Of a stretch of DNA of 55,399 bases, positions 19,422 to 27,484 are shown in pieces. Under the pieces are notes generated by a model, which did no database searches, had not been told where the DNA came from, and saw nothing but the letters and a program-made list of their open reading frames with translations. A program made the translations under genes and the position numbers. Every line of letters starts with the position of its first letter. Within the stretch, counting starts at the first letter, position 1. The DNA comes from Rhodothermales bacterium. GTDB taxonomy: Bacteria; Bacteroidota; Rhodothermia; Rhodothermales; Bin80. The DNA lies in the NCBI GenBank assembly GCA_022821385.1, contig JAJEDR010000015.1:1-55399 (forward strand), read 5' to 3'.

Positions 19422-20549
19422 TTATTGAGGGGGCAGACCTTCTGGTCCCGGGTCTTGCGAATGCGCACTTCTCACCGCCATGTCTGGGGGGTCTACGGCA
19501 TATACAACCACCGTCGTGTCCCGAACCTGCCAAACGCGCTTGCGCATGGGGTCGTACGATGCATAGCTGATGCGTTTCCAAGGCACGGATACCGAATATT
19601 CATAATCTCCTGTGGCCGCGTTGTAAACGTCAAAAGCATTGTAAACGAACACGACCAACTTATCGCCGTATATCTCACTCATACCATTGAGTGTTCGGCC
19701 TGCTACACGGGTGGCGAATCCGGTACTCGTGTTGAGCCTTTCCAAACTGGGTGGCTCTGCCGTCTCGAAATCCGGAGTGGCCCGCGCGTAAATTACGGTT
19801 CCAATGGAATCAAAGCGCACCAGTATCGGATATCTAGCAGAGACGTAAACAATGTCCTCCTGATATGGGACAATCTTTCCACCCATAAGCATTCGATCTA
19901 ACGCAGTTTGACCCTTTAGTATCGTGCCAATAAAGCGAGCATCATTTTCGTCTACACTAGTCCCAAGCAAGGAATCACTCTGTAAGTCAATCCAATAGGC
20001 CCGACCACTCCGTGTGATCCTGTATCTGTACGCATGTACGCCCGGTATGCTATAGAGGAACGTCGGCCTATCTACTGCAAAAAATGAGACGATCCGGCGA
20101 TACGGGTCCATGACATACAAAACGGAATCCCCTAAGATGGCAGCATCCGTGAAAATGCTAAATTCCCCCGGCCCTTCGCCGTGCCTCCCGTAGGACTGCT
20201 TGAAAAAGCCATCCGCATCAAAATGCATGATCTTCATGTCTGCATCATCCCTGAAATACAAGGCTCCATCAGGTCCAATCGTGAATGGTCCCCGCTTGGG
20301 CAGCTCGATGCCAGCCTCACGAGGCACTTCATAGAGCTGCCGTAGAGAAACCTGACGCCACTCCCGCTCAACGCTGGCTTGGCGTTGTATGGGCATTGCA
20401 AATCCTTCAACAGTTACGTACTCAGTATCTGAATTGCATCCAGTTGCTGCCAGAAGAAGCCACAGCACACCCCATGCAACCGGATTCCTTCGGAGCTGGA
20501 ACATTAGGATGCTTTGCTGCCCGAAGTGTAATCTCTTGTTATGGACCAT
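19422..20549 (-). CDS. 6-bladed beta-propeller lipoprotein
   Basis: About 375 residues. I place the start at the ATG at 20549 because GGAGGA lies about 10 bases before it; the longer frame to 20645 adds an unlikely N-terminus. A lipoprotein signal follows (LWLLLAATGC, Cys at about residue 38). The repeated pattern of FTIGPDGALYFRDD, IMHFDADGFFKQSYGRHGEGPGEF and VLYVMDPYRRIVSFF is typical of the 6-bladed propeller proteins common in Bacteroidota (NHL-like). GxGPGEF is a hallmark of that group. The function is unknown; such proteins usually sit in the outer membrane or periplasm and bind ligands. It is 506 bp downstream of the sulfotransferase gene on the same strand, so probably a separate transcript. 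Confidence 0.7.
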   Translation of the reverse strand: MVHNKRLHFGQQSILMFQLRRNPVAWGVLWLLLAATGCNSDTEYVTVEGFAMPIQRQASVEREWRQVSLRQLYEVPREAGIELPKRGPFTIGPDGALYFRDDADMKIMHFDADGFFKQSYGRHGEGPGEFSIFTDAAILGDSVLYVMDPYRRIVSFFAVDRPTFLYSIPGVHAYRYRITRSGRAYWIDLQSDSLLGTSVDENDARFIGTILKGQTALDRMLMGGKIVPYQEDIVYVSARYPILVRFDSIGTVIYARATPDFETAEPPSLERLNTSTGFATRVAGRTLNGMSEIYGDKLVVFVYNAFDVYNAATGDYEYSVSVPWKRISYASYDPMRKRVWQVRDTTVVVYAVDPPDMAVRSAHSQDPGPEGLPPQ

Positions 20550-21055
20550 CTCAGTTGTTTCCTCCAATCTTACCCGCAATAAATTCAAGTCTTGTGGTAA
20601 CTTCGTTTTCTGAACAGGGCACATCCTAAGCGTTACAGCACGCAAATTCTATGCCGCAGTCACCCGTACCGTCGCACCCGTATTCAATACCCTTAACCTC
20701 AGAGCTGCTACTTCAGAATTCCGCCGCGGCACCTATTGATCTTGTTGAGAGACTGTAAGCCGTCAAGAACGTGAGCAACAGGGCCGTAACCACAACTGAT
20801 ATCTAAATCCTAATTCTCTAGGTCATTGGTCCAATCGACAAGTATTTCATTAGTGGTTACCCACTATGGGCGTAGTTAATTCCGGTTTATCTCCAGTGCA
20901 CCTTGCACTCGGCTTGAATTACATGACCCGATGTACGAAAACCTTAGAGACAAACAAAACAATCTGACTCATAACAGAGGATGCCCTCCTTGGCGCTTTC
21001 CTGCCCTATCACGTGGCAAAATTTCCGCCGGGTAGATTTAAGAAGTATCAGAAGA
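20550..21055. other. Intergenic region, no gene seen
   Basis: About 500 bp upstream of the propeller lipoprotein gene. Stops are frequent in all frames and I see no convincing short gene. A small dyad TAGTGG-TTAC-CCACTA lies at 20851-20866. The region should hold the promoter of the propeller gene and the end of the sulfotransferase transcript, but neither is recognisable. Confidence 0.5.
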
Positions 21056-22753
21056 TCACTGATGCGTGAGCGTAATGGTTGCCGAAGATCCTCCGGCGAT
21101 AAATCTACATAAGTAGTGTCCGCGTGGGAGTGCTGCAGCGTTAAACACGTAACTATATGCTCCCGGTGCGTGAAATTCATCTACCAGAACAGCTACTTCC
21201 TGGCCGAGCATATTGAAGACGGTAATCTCAACATTTGTTGGGTTATCGACTTGAATATCTATTGTGGTACTTCCGCTGAACGGATTCGGATAGTTGGGCA
21301 GCAGTGTAAAGGGCAACTCCGGAGTCGAGCCAGCGATATTCAGTTCAATGGCCCCAATAGGAGTTAGGTCCCTTCCATCGAAACCCCCAAAATCTGTACC
21401 GTATCGCAGCGCCCGGTACACAGCATTCTGGAGGCGCACAGAGCCTGGAGGTCCGAATACGGGAATGACATCTCCCTGAGAGAGGGGTCCAGTCTGCACG
21501 ACTGGATTAACATATTCCCAGACCAATGCATCCGATCCTTCCTCAAGTTCAAAGATACGGCCAGTCATCCCCTCGGCAATTAATGTGTTTCCATTGGGGA
21601 GGCGTTGTTGGCCCGAGACGATATTGCTGAAAAACTCGTTCGGTGCGGAGAAGCTCCAAATAGACTCGGGGTCCTCGTAGCTCCCGTCTACTCCTTGCGC
21701 AAACCAGACTGCATTCCCATAGATCTCTTCCATATAGGGGAGCTTGAGCTCGTGTACGGTTGAGTATTCACCTTCCGGTTGCCCTACACCGTTCTCAAAT
21801 ACCATAAGATTCCCTGCTCCCGGCAGGCCATCTGGAATCCATAACACGGAATGCAGAAAATGAAGCGTCTGATCACTCTCGGTTCCCAGACCGTACATCT
21901 GCGGATTTCCCCAGCGATACAACAGTCGCCCACCCCAGCCAAACATGCCCCCTGTCTCTCCACGCGCTTCCTCTGTTGTAGTGCTATGATCAATTATCCA
22001 GAGCTCGTCAACAAAAGAGGCACTGATCGCAATGATGTCGAGCTCCTCATTGTAATCCAGCGCATTGAAATGGAGCCAGTCCCCACCAATCGAAGTGTTT
22101 ACATCAATTCGTTGCGGATGGTCGGAAATGTTTTCCACATAAGTATCCAGTAGCGGAGCATGGTCCTGTGCAAGGTGATCCCAGACATACCACTGCCAGA
22201 CAATTTCTGCACTGTCAGGCAGAATAGGCTTAAACTCCACGATACGTTCACTCAAGATGGTATTCTGATCATCGGCTAGATTTTCCGGGTTGTATCCTAC
22301 GGCCAGTATTTCGTCCATATCGCGCACATCCCAGACGATCGCGAGAATGTTGCCGTTTGGCAGGGGGACTACATCGTGGTGCAGCATATACTCTTCATTC
22401 ACAAAGTCGTATTGCCATCGGATCGTTCCATCCCATTCTATGATTTCTACACGTCCGGCTAAGCCTTGGACGTTAGTCCACGAATTTGGGGATGCCGAAG
22501 CTCTAAGCAGGGCACCATCCTGCAACAGTCTGTTGGTAGCACCAAATGCAGAATTAACCTGCCAACGATGTACCGCCCGCCCTTCCAGATCGACCAAGTA
22601 CACTGAGGGGTGTAGCATTGGAGCAATCAGGGTATAGCCCTCGAATGCTCCCGGCATGTTATGCATGAGCCCGACGGTACGTTGTTGGCCCTGCACAGTG
22701 CCGGGTATAGAGAGCAATATGAGGAGCAAGCAGGAAGGTGCGAATAATCGCAT
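21056..22753 (-). CDS. Arylsulfotransferase (ASST)-like protein with type IX sorting domain
   Basis: A 565-residue exported protein. The signal peptide is at 1-22 (LLLILLSIPGTVQG). The body has the blade repeats of the aryl-sulfate sulfotransferase family: LVDLEGRAVHRWQV, the HHDVVPLPNGNILAIVWD strand, and QQRLPNGNTLIAEGMTGRIFEL near the end. The last 80 or so residues form a type IX secretion C-terminal domain (NYPNPFSG, ITVFNMLGQEVAVLVDE, LPRGHYLCRF). Members of the family transfer sulfate between phenolic compounds without PAPS; whether this distant member keeps the activity is open. It lies 84 bp downstream of a second ASST gene and is likely co-transcribed with it. Confidence 0.72.
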   Translation of the reverse strand: MRLFAPSCLLLILLSIPGTVQGQQRTVGLMHNMPGAFEGYTLIAPMLHPSVYLVDLEGRAVHRWQVNSAFGATNRLLQDGALLRASASPNSWTNVQGLAGRVEIIEWDGTIRWQYDFVNEEYMLHHDVVPLPNGNILAIVWDVRDMDEILAVGYNPENLADDQNTILSERIVEFKPILPDSAEIVWQWYVWDHLAQDHAPLLDTYVENISDHPQRIDVNTSIGGDWLHFNALDYNEELDIIAISASFVDELWIIDHSTTTEEARGETGGMFGWGGRLLYRWGNPQMYGLGTESDQTLHFLHSVLWIPDGLPGAGNLMVFENGVGQPEGEYSTVHELKLPYMEEIYGNAVWFAQGVDGSYEDPESIWSFSAPNEFFSNIVSGQQRLPNGNTLIAEGMTGRIFELEEGSDALVWEYVNPVVQTGPLSQGDVIPVFGPPGSVRLQNAVYRALRYGTDFGGFDGRDLTPIGAIELNIAGSTPELPFTLLPNYPNPFSGSTTIDIQVDNPTNVEITVFNMLGQEVAVLVDEFHAPGAYSYVFNAAALPRGHYLCRFIAGGSSATITLTHQ

Positions 22754-22837
22754 TAGGACTAAGCTTTGTTTGAAAATGACAGTGTAGTTCGTTGAGGGGA
22801 TGGCACGGCCGTTGCCGATTCTGATTGCGTTCGGAAG

Positions 22838-24385
22838 TTATCGATTTTGTGGATAGATCGGCAGCCGTTCGACGCGATGAAACGTGATACCATATCGTGC
22901 ATCAGTGTTGGGAATGGTAGCCTCATACACGACATCTTTCGTTTGGTAATCGACTTCGATTGTTTTGCCGTTTGGGCCATTTTCCCAGTTGGCTCCCGGC
23001 ATAAATACCACATTGTCTTCCTCTGGGTGATAATCAACGTCCGACACAATAGCTGAATAGGTCGTATGTCCACGTTCCCGACCGTATTCCCAGAGCTGTT
23101 GAACGGTCATGGCATCATCGTCAAGTCGATATTCGACTGCGCGACTGAACACGGGTTGACCTTGGTAGTGCCGATTGTCGCCGTTGTCAAATAAGAGCAG
23201 AGTTCCGTGTGGGGTTAGTTTCGGGGCATGCTGATACCATGCCCATGAGAACTCCGAATGATCAACAAAGCCGTCGAGAACGGCGGGATCTGTGATTGGC
23301 AGACCACTCGCATCCAAGGGTTGCAGGAGTTTACTGTTCAGGTCTGTGCCATCACCAGCTCTACCCCAGTTGTTGTGGGGTGCAAGGATCCAAATAACCT
23401 GATTGTCGCGTGTCAGCTTGACGGTACCCTGGACACGTCCAGAAACAATTATGGCGTCCTTCGCCTCGTCATATGCCAGACCGTTTGCATGAAACCAATC
23501 CCGGGCATTGGTACTCCATACGCGTCGTCTTCGATTGAGAGATTCTCTAAGATCCCATTCCTGTACAATATCACCGGTCTCACGATCGATTTCCAGGATA
23601 TGATCTTCAACGGTTGCCAGACCGTGCTTATTGACGGTGGCCAGCAGGTTACCATTTGGAAGCTCCAATACGTTGTGATGGAATCCATAGCCGGGCAGGG
23701 GCCATTCGTTGATCACTCTGCCCAGCATATCCAATTCGACGAGACGCCCGCTACTACCGTCTCCAAAGTAGAGATTTCCATTCTTGAGTCGCTCAACACC
23801 TGCATCGTAGAACAGATTTCCGAGTACGGGATGGGTACTCATGTTTGCGTACCAGCGAATATTGCCGTATTGGTCGAACATGAACGGGATTTGAGGTAGG
23901 CCGCTGTCGGTGCGTCCGAAGAAACTGACCAAGTTCATGCCGGGCTTTTTTCGATCAGTATTCACACTGACCTTGATTTCCGGCAGTTCGGGCGAAAGTT
24001 GTGGCGTATCTATGGGTCGGCTCTCTTCTCCCAACAGCTGATCTTCGGCGTCGTAGAATCTAATCAGCAGCGTGTTACGGTGTGCGGGATAGAGTCCGAG
24101 TACAGGAAGGCTAAAAGACTTAGCCCGTTCTCCAAAGCGGTGTATGACTGATTCGGTGCCATTATTCAGACCTAAAATTTCAAGCTCCACCTGCACCGGT
24201 TCGTTGGTTTCCAGCTGTAGCTCCGCCGCGAGTGGTGCATAGCCGGTTGGGTTGAGGATAAGGCTCTCATTCACGATGAGGCTTTCGAGTCCAGGCATTT
24301 CCGTGTCAGTGGGGCTATTGTCGCAGCCCAGGGCCCCACAGAGAGCAAAAACCATTAACCAGGAGTTCCTGCTAGAGAGTAACAT
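22838..24385 (-). CDS. Aryl-sulfate sulfotransferase lipoprotein
   Basis: A 515-residue ASST-family protein, closer to the classical bacterial enzyme than its neighbour. It is a probable lipoprotein (VFALCGALGC, Cys21). An N-terminal beta-sandwich region is followed by propeller repeats with motifs NGNLYFGDGSSGRLVELDMLG, the FHHNVLELPNGNLLATVNKHG strand (split by other residues in relatives), DWFHANGLAYDE, and HAPKLTPHGTLLLFDNGDNR near the C-terminus. The family uses a sulfated catalytic His to move sulfate from a phenyl sulfate to a phenol in the periplasm; the His in HHN, FHAN and QHAP are the candidates. It sits between an ASST-like gene and an arylsulfatase gene, all on one strand, implying work on aryl or polymer sulfates. 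Confidence 0.8.
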   Translation of the reverse strand: MLLSSRNSWLMVFALCGALGCDNSPTDTEMPGLESLIVNESLILNPTGYAPLAAELQLETNEPVQVELEILGLNNGTESVIHRFGERAKSFSLPVLGLYPAHRNTLLIRFYDAEDQLLGEESRPIDTPQLSPELPEIKVSVNTDRKKPGMNLVSFFGRTDSGLPQIPFMFDQYGNIRWYANMSTHPVLGNLFYDAGVERLKNGNLYFGDGSSGRLVELDMLGRVINEWPLPGYGFHHNVLELPNGNLLATVNKHGLATVEDHILEIDRETGDIVQEWDLRESLNRRRRVWSTNARDWFHANGLAYDEAKDAIIVSGRVQGTVKLTRDNQVIWILAPHNNWGRAGDGTDLNSKLLQPLDASGLPITDPAVLDGFVDHSEFSWAWYQHAPKLTPHGTLLLFDNGDNRHYQGQPVFSRAVEYRLDDDAMTVQQLWEYGRERGHTTYSAIVSDVDYHPEEDNVVFMPGANWENGPNGKTIEVDYQTKDVVYEATIPNTDARYGITFHRVERLPIYPQNR

Positions 24386-24422
24386 GCAACTTGAGTGTAC
24401 CGGCTAGAATCTGATTGCCTAG

Positions 24423-24608
24423 TTTCCCGTTGCCAAGGTAAGGACTTTATTTGTTGCTGGACAATATTCTGACGAGCTTGAAGTAGTTATAAAGAACGAA
24501 CCCCCGAAACCCATACATGACCCGGCGGGATTAAAAATGTCCGAATACTCGCCCATTGACAAACTGCCCATTACGTACGGGTTGATCTATGGATCTCCCA
24601 AGCATTAA
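24423..24608 (+). pseudogene. Possible C-terminal gene remnant
   Basis: On the strand opposite the flanking genes, 61 codons are open from just after a TAG to a TAA at 24606. The translation reads like real protein in its second half (KNEPPKPIHDPAGLKMSEYS, then KLPITYGLIYGSPKH). There is no start codon until an internal ATG, and the stop overlaps the end of the sulfatase gene. It may be the tail of a lost gene or a chance frame; I do not recognise the family. Confidence 0.22.
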
Positions 24609-26029
24609 TAATCAGCTTCATTAGCACTGGCCTCTTGGGACGCTCTCCATTGGTGCCATTCCGCAACCATTTCATTTAGTCTTTGGGGATGGGAAGCAGC
24701 TAGATCAACCGATTCAGAGGGGTCGCTGGAGATATCGTACAGCTCAAAAGTTTTGCCTCCATCATCACTATAGATCTTGTAGGCTTCATTCATCAGGCTG
24801 GCTTGTTGTTGGAACCGGAACGCCAGACTTTTTTCTCTCCTCCCAACTGTTCCATTGATAAGAGGCAACAGGTTCACGCCATCATAAGGGCGATCGTATT
24901 TCTCTAGATTGATATTCAGGATACTGGCAATGGTAGGGAAATAATCTGAAGTAAAGGATGGTGATTCCAGGATGCTGCCGGGTGAAATTATTCCAGGCCA
25001 TTCCATGATGCCGGGGACTCGAATCCCTCCTTCATAAAGACTTCTTTTTCTGCCCCGGAGTCCCTTGGTGATTCCCTGAGTCCTTCCAGTTACGGTGGCG
25101 CCTTCAGGGCCATTATCACTGGTGAAGAACAACACCGTCTGTTCTGCCACCCCTAATTCCCGAAGGGTTCTTCTTAGGCGTCCCACTTGTTCGTCCATGG
25201 CAGTCAACGCTCCGTAGAAATGCTGCTGATCTTCGGACAAATCCTTGTATTGCTCTTTATAAAGTTCTCCTGCAATGACAGGAAGATGTGGCGTGTGGAA
25301 CCAAACAACACCTAAGAAGGGTTGGTCTTTCTTTACCGCATCTTCTACGAAAGGGATTACCCTATCCATAATCACACGGGAATCGTCTCCAGCTAGATTT
25401 TCTGTTACGATCTTACCCGGCGCTGACCAATAGAGCGTGTTAAATGGTTCGCGTTCCCGCAGAGACAACGACACATCGCCGGCGGAGCGGGGCGGGGTAA
25501 TCATGGGATCCCAAGTAGGCACTTTTGATTCTGTAACGAAGTACGTGTCAAAGCCATGTTCGGAGGGTGGCGAGTAATGAGCGTCATGTTGAGGTCTGCC
25601 TCCCCGATTGGCATCAATGGTGTCACGGGTCAAGGTTCCCAAATGCCACTTACCAAAAATTCCTGTGACATACCCTGCCTCCTTGCCCATTTCTGCTAGA
25701 GTCACTTCTTCAGTTCTTAAATGGCCACAATTGGCATGGCAGATACCGTAGCGCAGCGGGTGGCGCCCGGTCATTACACTTCCACGCGTGGGTGAGCACA
25801 CTGCCGAAGCCGCATAGAAACGATTGAACACGACGCCATTGGATGCCATCTCATCTATACTGGGGGTTTTTAGGTATGGATGTCCATTATAACCTGTATC
25901 GCCCCATCCCTGGTCATCCGTCATAATTAGAATAATATTAGGACGAGTTGCTTCCGTTGATTTTTTCTGGCATGACGCGATGAGTAGCGGCAGTAAAAAG
26001 ACGATCAGCGTTTTGAGAATTGTATACAT
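24605..26029 (-). CDS. Arylsulfatase-type sulfatase lipoprotein
   Basis: 474 residues from the ATG at 26029; the frame extends to a TTG at 26044 that I do not favour. The lipobox is LLIASC (Cys20). The sulfatase signature is complete: the metal-binding DD in IILIMTDDQGWGD, and the CSPTR motif whose Cys (residue 78) is converted to formylglycine, followed by GSVMTGRHPLRYG. Other family motifs are FGKWHLG, the TSDNGPEG metal site and RGRKRSLYEGGIRVPGI. It hydrolyses sulfate esters, probably in the periplasm or on the outer surface. A formylglycine-generating enzyme must be encoded elsewhere. It is 219 bp upstream of the sulfotransferase gene on the same strand. Confidence 0.9.
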   Translation of the reverse strand: MYTILKTLIVFLLPLLIASCQKKSTEATRPNIILIMTDDQGWGDTGYNGHPYLKTPSIDEMASNGVVFNRFYAASAVCSPTRGSVMTGRHPLRYGICHANCGHLRTEEVTLAEMGKEAGYVTGIFGKWHLGTLTRDTIDANRGGRPQHDAHYSPPSEHGFDTYFVTESKVPTWDPMITPPRSAGDVSLSLREREPFNTLYWSAPGKIVTENLAGDDSRVIMDRVIPFVEDAVKKDQPFLGVVWFHTPHLPVIAGELYKEQYKDLSEDQQHFYGALTAMDEQVGRLRRTLRELGVAEQTVLFFTSDNGPEGATVTGRTQGITKGLRGRKRSLYEGGIRVPGIMEWPGIISPGSILESPSFTSDYFPTIASILNINLEKYDRPYDGVNLLPLINGTVGRREKSLAFRFQQQASLMNEAYKIYSDDGGKTFELYDISSDPSESVDLAASHPQRLNEMVAEWHQWRASQEASANEADY

Positions 26030-26102
26030 GTCAAAGTGCGGCAATGGCGGTTAAAAAAGTGCCCCTGCAACCATACTGTATTCCCGAGTTCCTATCTGGA
26101 TC

Positions 26103-26116
26103 GGGTCAGCTGACCC
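26103..26116. promoter_or_regulatory. 14-bp palindrome upstream of sulfatase gene
   Basis: GGGTCAGCTGACCC is self-complementary and lies 73 bp before the sulfatase ATG. It could be an operator for the sulfatase/sulfotransferase genes; no other copy was found in the window by eye. Confidence 0.3.
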
Positions 26117-26405
26117 AACGCTAGAATCTATCAAAACGGACATTACAATAAGTAGATACACATAAACCAAATACGTATCTGGATAACATCTATATATGGC
26201 AACTCGCCTTTGCATTCGCAGAATGGTCCCCAACCGCCCTGCTGTGCAGATTCTTCAATCCGGTACGTTTGTCTGCTTCAGCGCGCGGGCCAGGCGTCTG
26301 ATTTCGTTTTGCGCGGTTGGATTTGTGTGTTCTGAATGCTCGCAGAGCCCCAAATCTGACTGATTATTCAGGTATGAAAATTCCCAAACAAAACCATAAA
26401 CACGC

Positions 26406-26436
26406 TTGCATCTTTATAGAAAAAGCATTATATACT
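26406..26436 (+). promoter_or_regulatory. Possible promoter of small membrane-protein gene
   Basis: TTGCAT at 26406-26411 and TATACT at 26431-26436 with a 19-bp spacer, in an AT-rich stretch. The spacing is longer than ideal, so this is weak, but a palindromic operator sits just downstream where transcription would begin. Confidence 0.3.
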
Positions 26437-26452
26437 AACAGGCTATGTGTGG

Positions 26453-26466
26453 CGGAAGCGCTTCCG
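26453..26466. promoter_or_regulatory. LacI-type operator-like palindrome
   Basis: CGGAAGCGCTTCCG is a perfect 14-bp palindrome with the AAGCGCTT core and central CG typical of LacI/GalR-family sites. It lies 47 bp before the start of the small membrane protein and just after a possible promoter, a position suited to repression. No LacI-family gene is in the window. Confidence 0.4.
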
Positions 26467-26512
26467 ACGCACTACTATTTTGTTGTTCCATTCACCAAAC
26501 CGGGCGTAAAAA

Positions 26513-26839
26513 ATGTTGAGAAGAGTGTTAGTCGCTGCAATGGTTGTCTTGGCTCTCGTTCAGGGCCTTGGGCCTGAAATGATTGGCGGGGGAGTTGTGC
26601 CTCTATTGTTGGTCCTTGCAGGGCTTGCGTATGGAGTCGTTGCAACGGATGCGGAGAATCCAACCATTTACTTAGTGGTCGTGTTAGCGGTTGGAGCTAC
26701 CGCAGGTGCGGACGTGTTATCTAGCATACATGAATTAGGGTCGTACCTTGACAGCATACTTGATGCAGCTACATATCCCCTGTATGCATCCGTAGCCACC
26801 ATCTTGTGCATACGGACGTACAATCGCGTGAAAGCATAG
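26513..26839 (+). CDS. Small integral membrane protein, function unknown
   Basis: A 108-residue hydrophobic protein with about four predicted membrane segments (roughly residues 3-21, 25-44, 50-68 and 86-103) joined by short loops, one of them acidic (TDAENPT). A Lys/Arg-rich end (RTYNRVKA) suggests the C-terminus is cytoplasmic. I do not recognise a family. It stands alone, transcribed from a region with a LacI-type palindrome, and is followed by about 400 bp without a gene. Hydrophobic composition, membrane topology and the operator-like site are the evidence that it is a real gene. Confidence 0.6.
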   Translation: MLRRVLVAAMVVLALVQGLGPEMIGGGVVPLLLVLAGLAYGVVATDAENPTIYLVVVLAVGATAGADVLSSIHELGSYLDSILDAATYPLYASVATILCIRTYNRVKA

Positions 26840-27246
26840 GGGGCGGGCCAGTTAGATCATTTTGGGGTAACTGCGGGACTTATTGATACGACGGGTTGCA
26901 TTGACGCAACCTGGTTCGTTGCGGCCCGCGTTGCCCAGAGATGATTTGTTGGCCGTTGTGTATTGTTTGATTTGATTCAGGAATCAGCGGATCTCGGTTG
27001 TATGCCATAGAGCCTGTGGTTGCCTGGTTCAGCGGGTCTTATGGTGGATGTTACTCTCCGTTGCCACGGTGCGCGTAGTTGCGGTCAGGCCGGGTGTTGT
27101 TCCTGCCATTTGGTACCGGAGAGGTTTGTACGGGCCATCCCGCTTCAAGCGGAGGTGGCCGGTGGGCTGGACTGGGCGAAAGAGTCCAGCCGGCGGCCTT
27201 GCGGTTATAAGTGGGGTGGCGAACTTGACGCGCTTAGCCGCAACAG
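26840..27246. other. Intergenic region, GC-rich and possibly structured
   Basis: About 400 bp between the small membrane-protein gene and tRNA-Ala. Open frames exist on both strands but read as shadows. A GTTGC-ATTGAC-GCAAC dyad lies near 26895-26910, and the 27060-27240 part is GC-rich with nested inverted repeats (see the candidate RNA entry). Confidence 0.5.
27133..27198. ncRNA. Candidate structured RNA or processing hairpins
   Basis: Two adjacent strong hairpins. The first has a nested stem: GGCCA/TGGCC (27133-27137 with 27156-27160) enclosing CCGCT/AGCGG (27140-27144 with 27148-27152). The second has a 9-bp perfect stem GGCTGGACT/AGTCCAGCC (27165-27173 with 27183-27191). Neither has a T-run, so they are not classic terminators on either strand. 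They lie 49 bp or more past the 3' end of the tRNA. I could not match RNase P, tmRNA, SRP or a riboswitch. Strand undecided. Confidence 0.25.
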
Positions 27247-27319
<73 letters not shown>

Positions 27320-27484
27320 TGAGCTTGCTGCGGGGTTACACAAGGTTTTTGTAATGTGGTTCCTTCCGGAGTTTCTCCACCGTACCTTAATCCTCAAATT
27401 ATGACGAAGTGTAGGTGATCAAGTTTTCGATAAAATGGTTTAGGCGCACGGTAAATCATTTATCTTGGTGGGGGGCAACGGACT

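Larger units (their letters stand above)
26030..26512. other. Divergent intergenic region with two palindromes
   Basis: About 480 bp between the sulfatase gene (minus) and the small membrane-protein gene (plus). It holds a 14-bp perfect palindrome near each gene (26103-26116 and 26453-26466) and an AT-rich promoter-like stretch at 26400-26440. I see no convincing coding frame. Confidence 0.5.

Noticed and set aside
27165-27191. Hairpin as rho-independent terminator of tRNA-Ala
   Set aside because: No T-run follows on either strand and it lies more than 50 bp past the tRNA; kept only as part of a candidate structured RNA.
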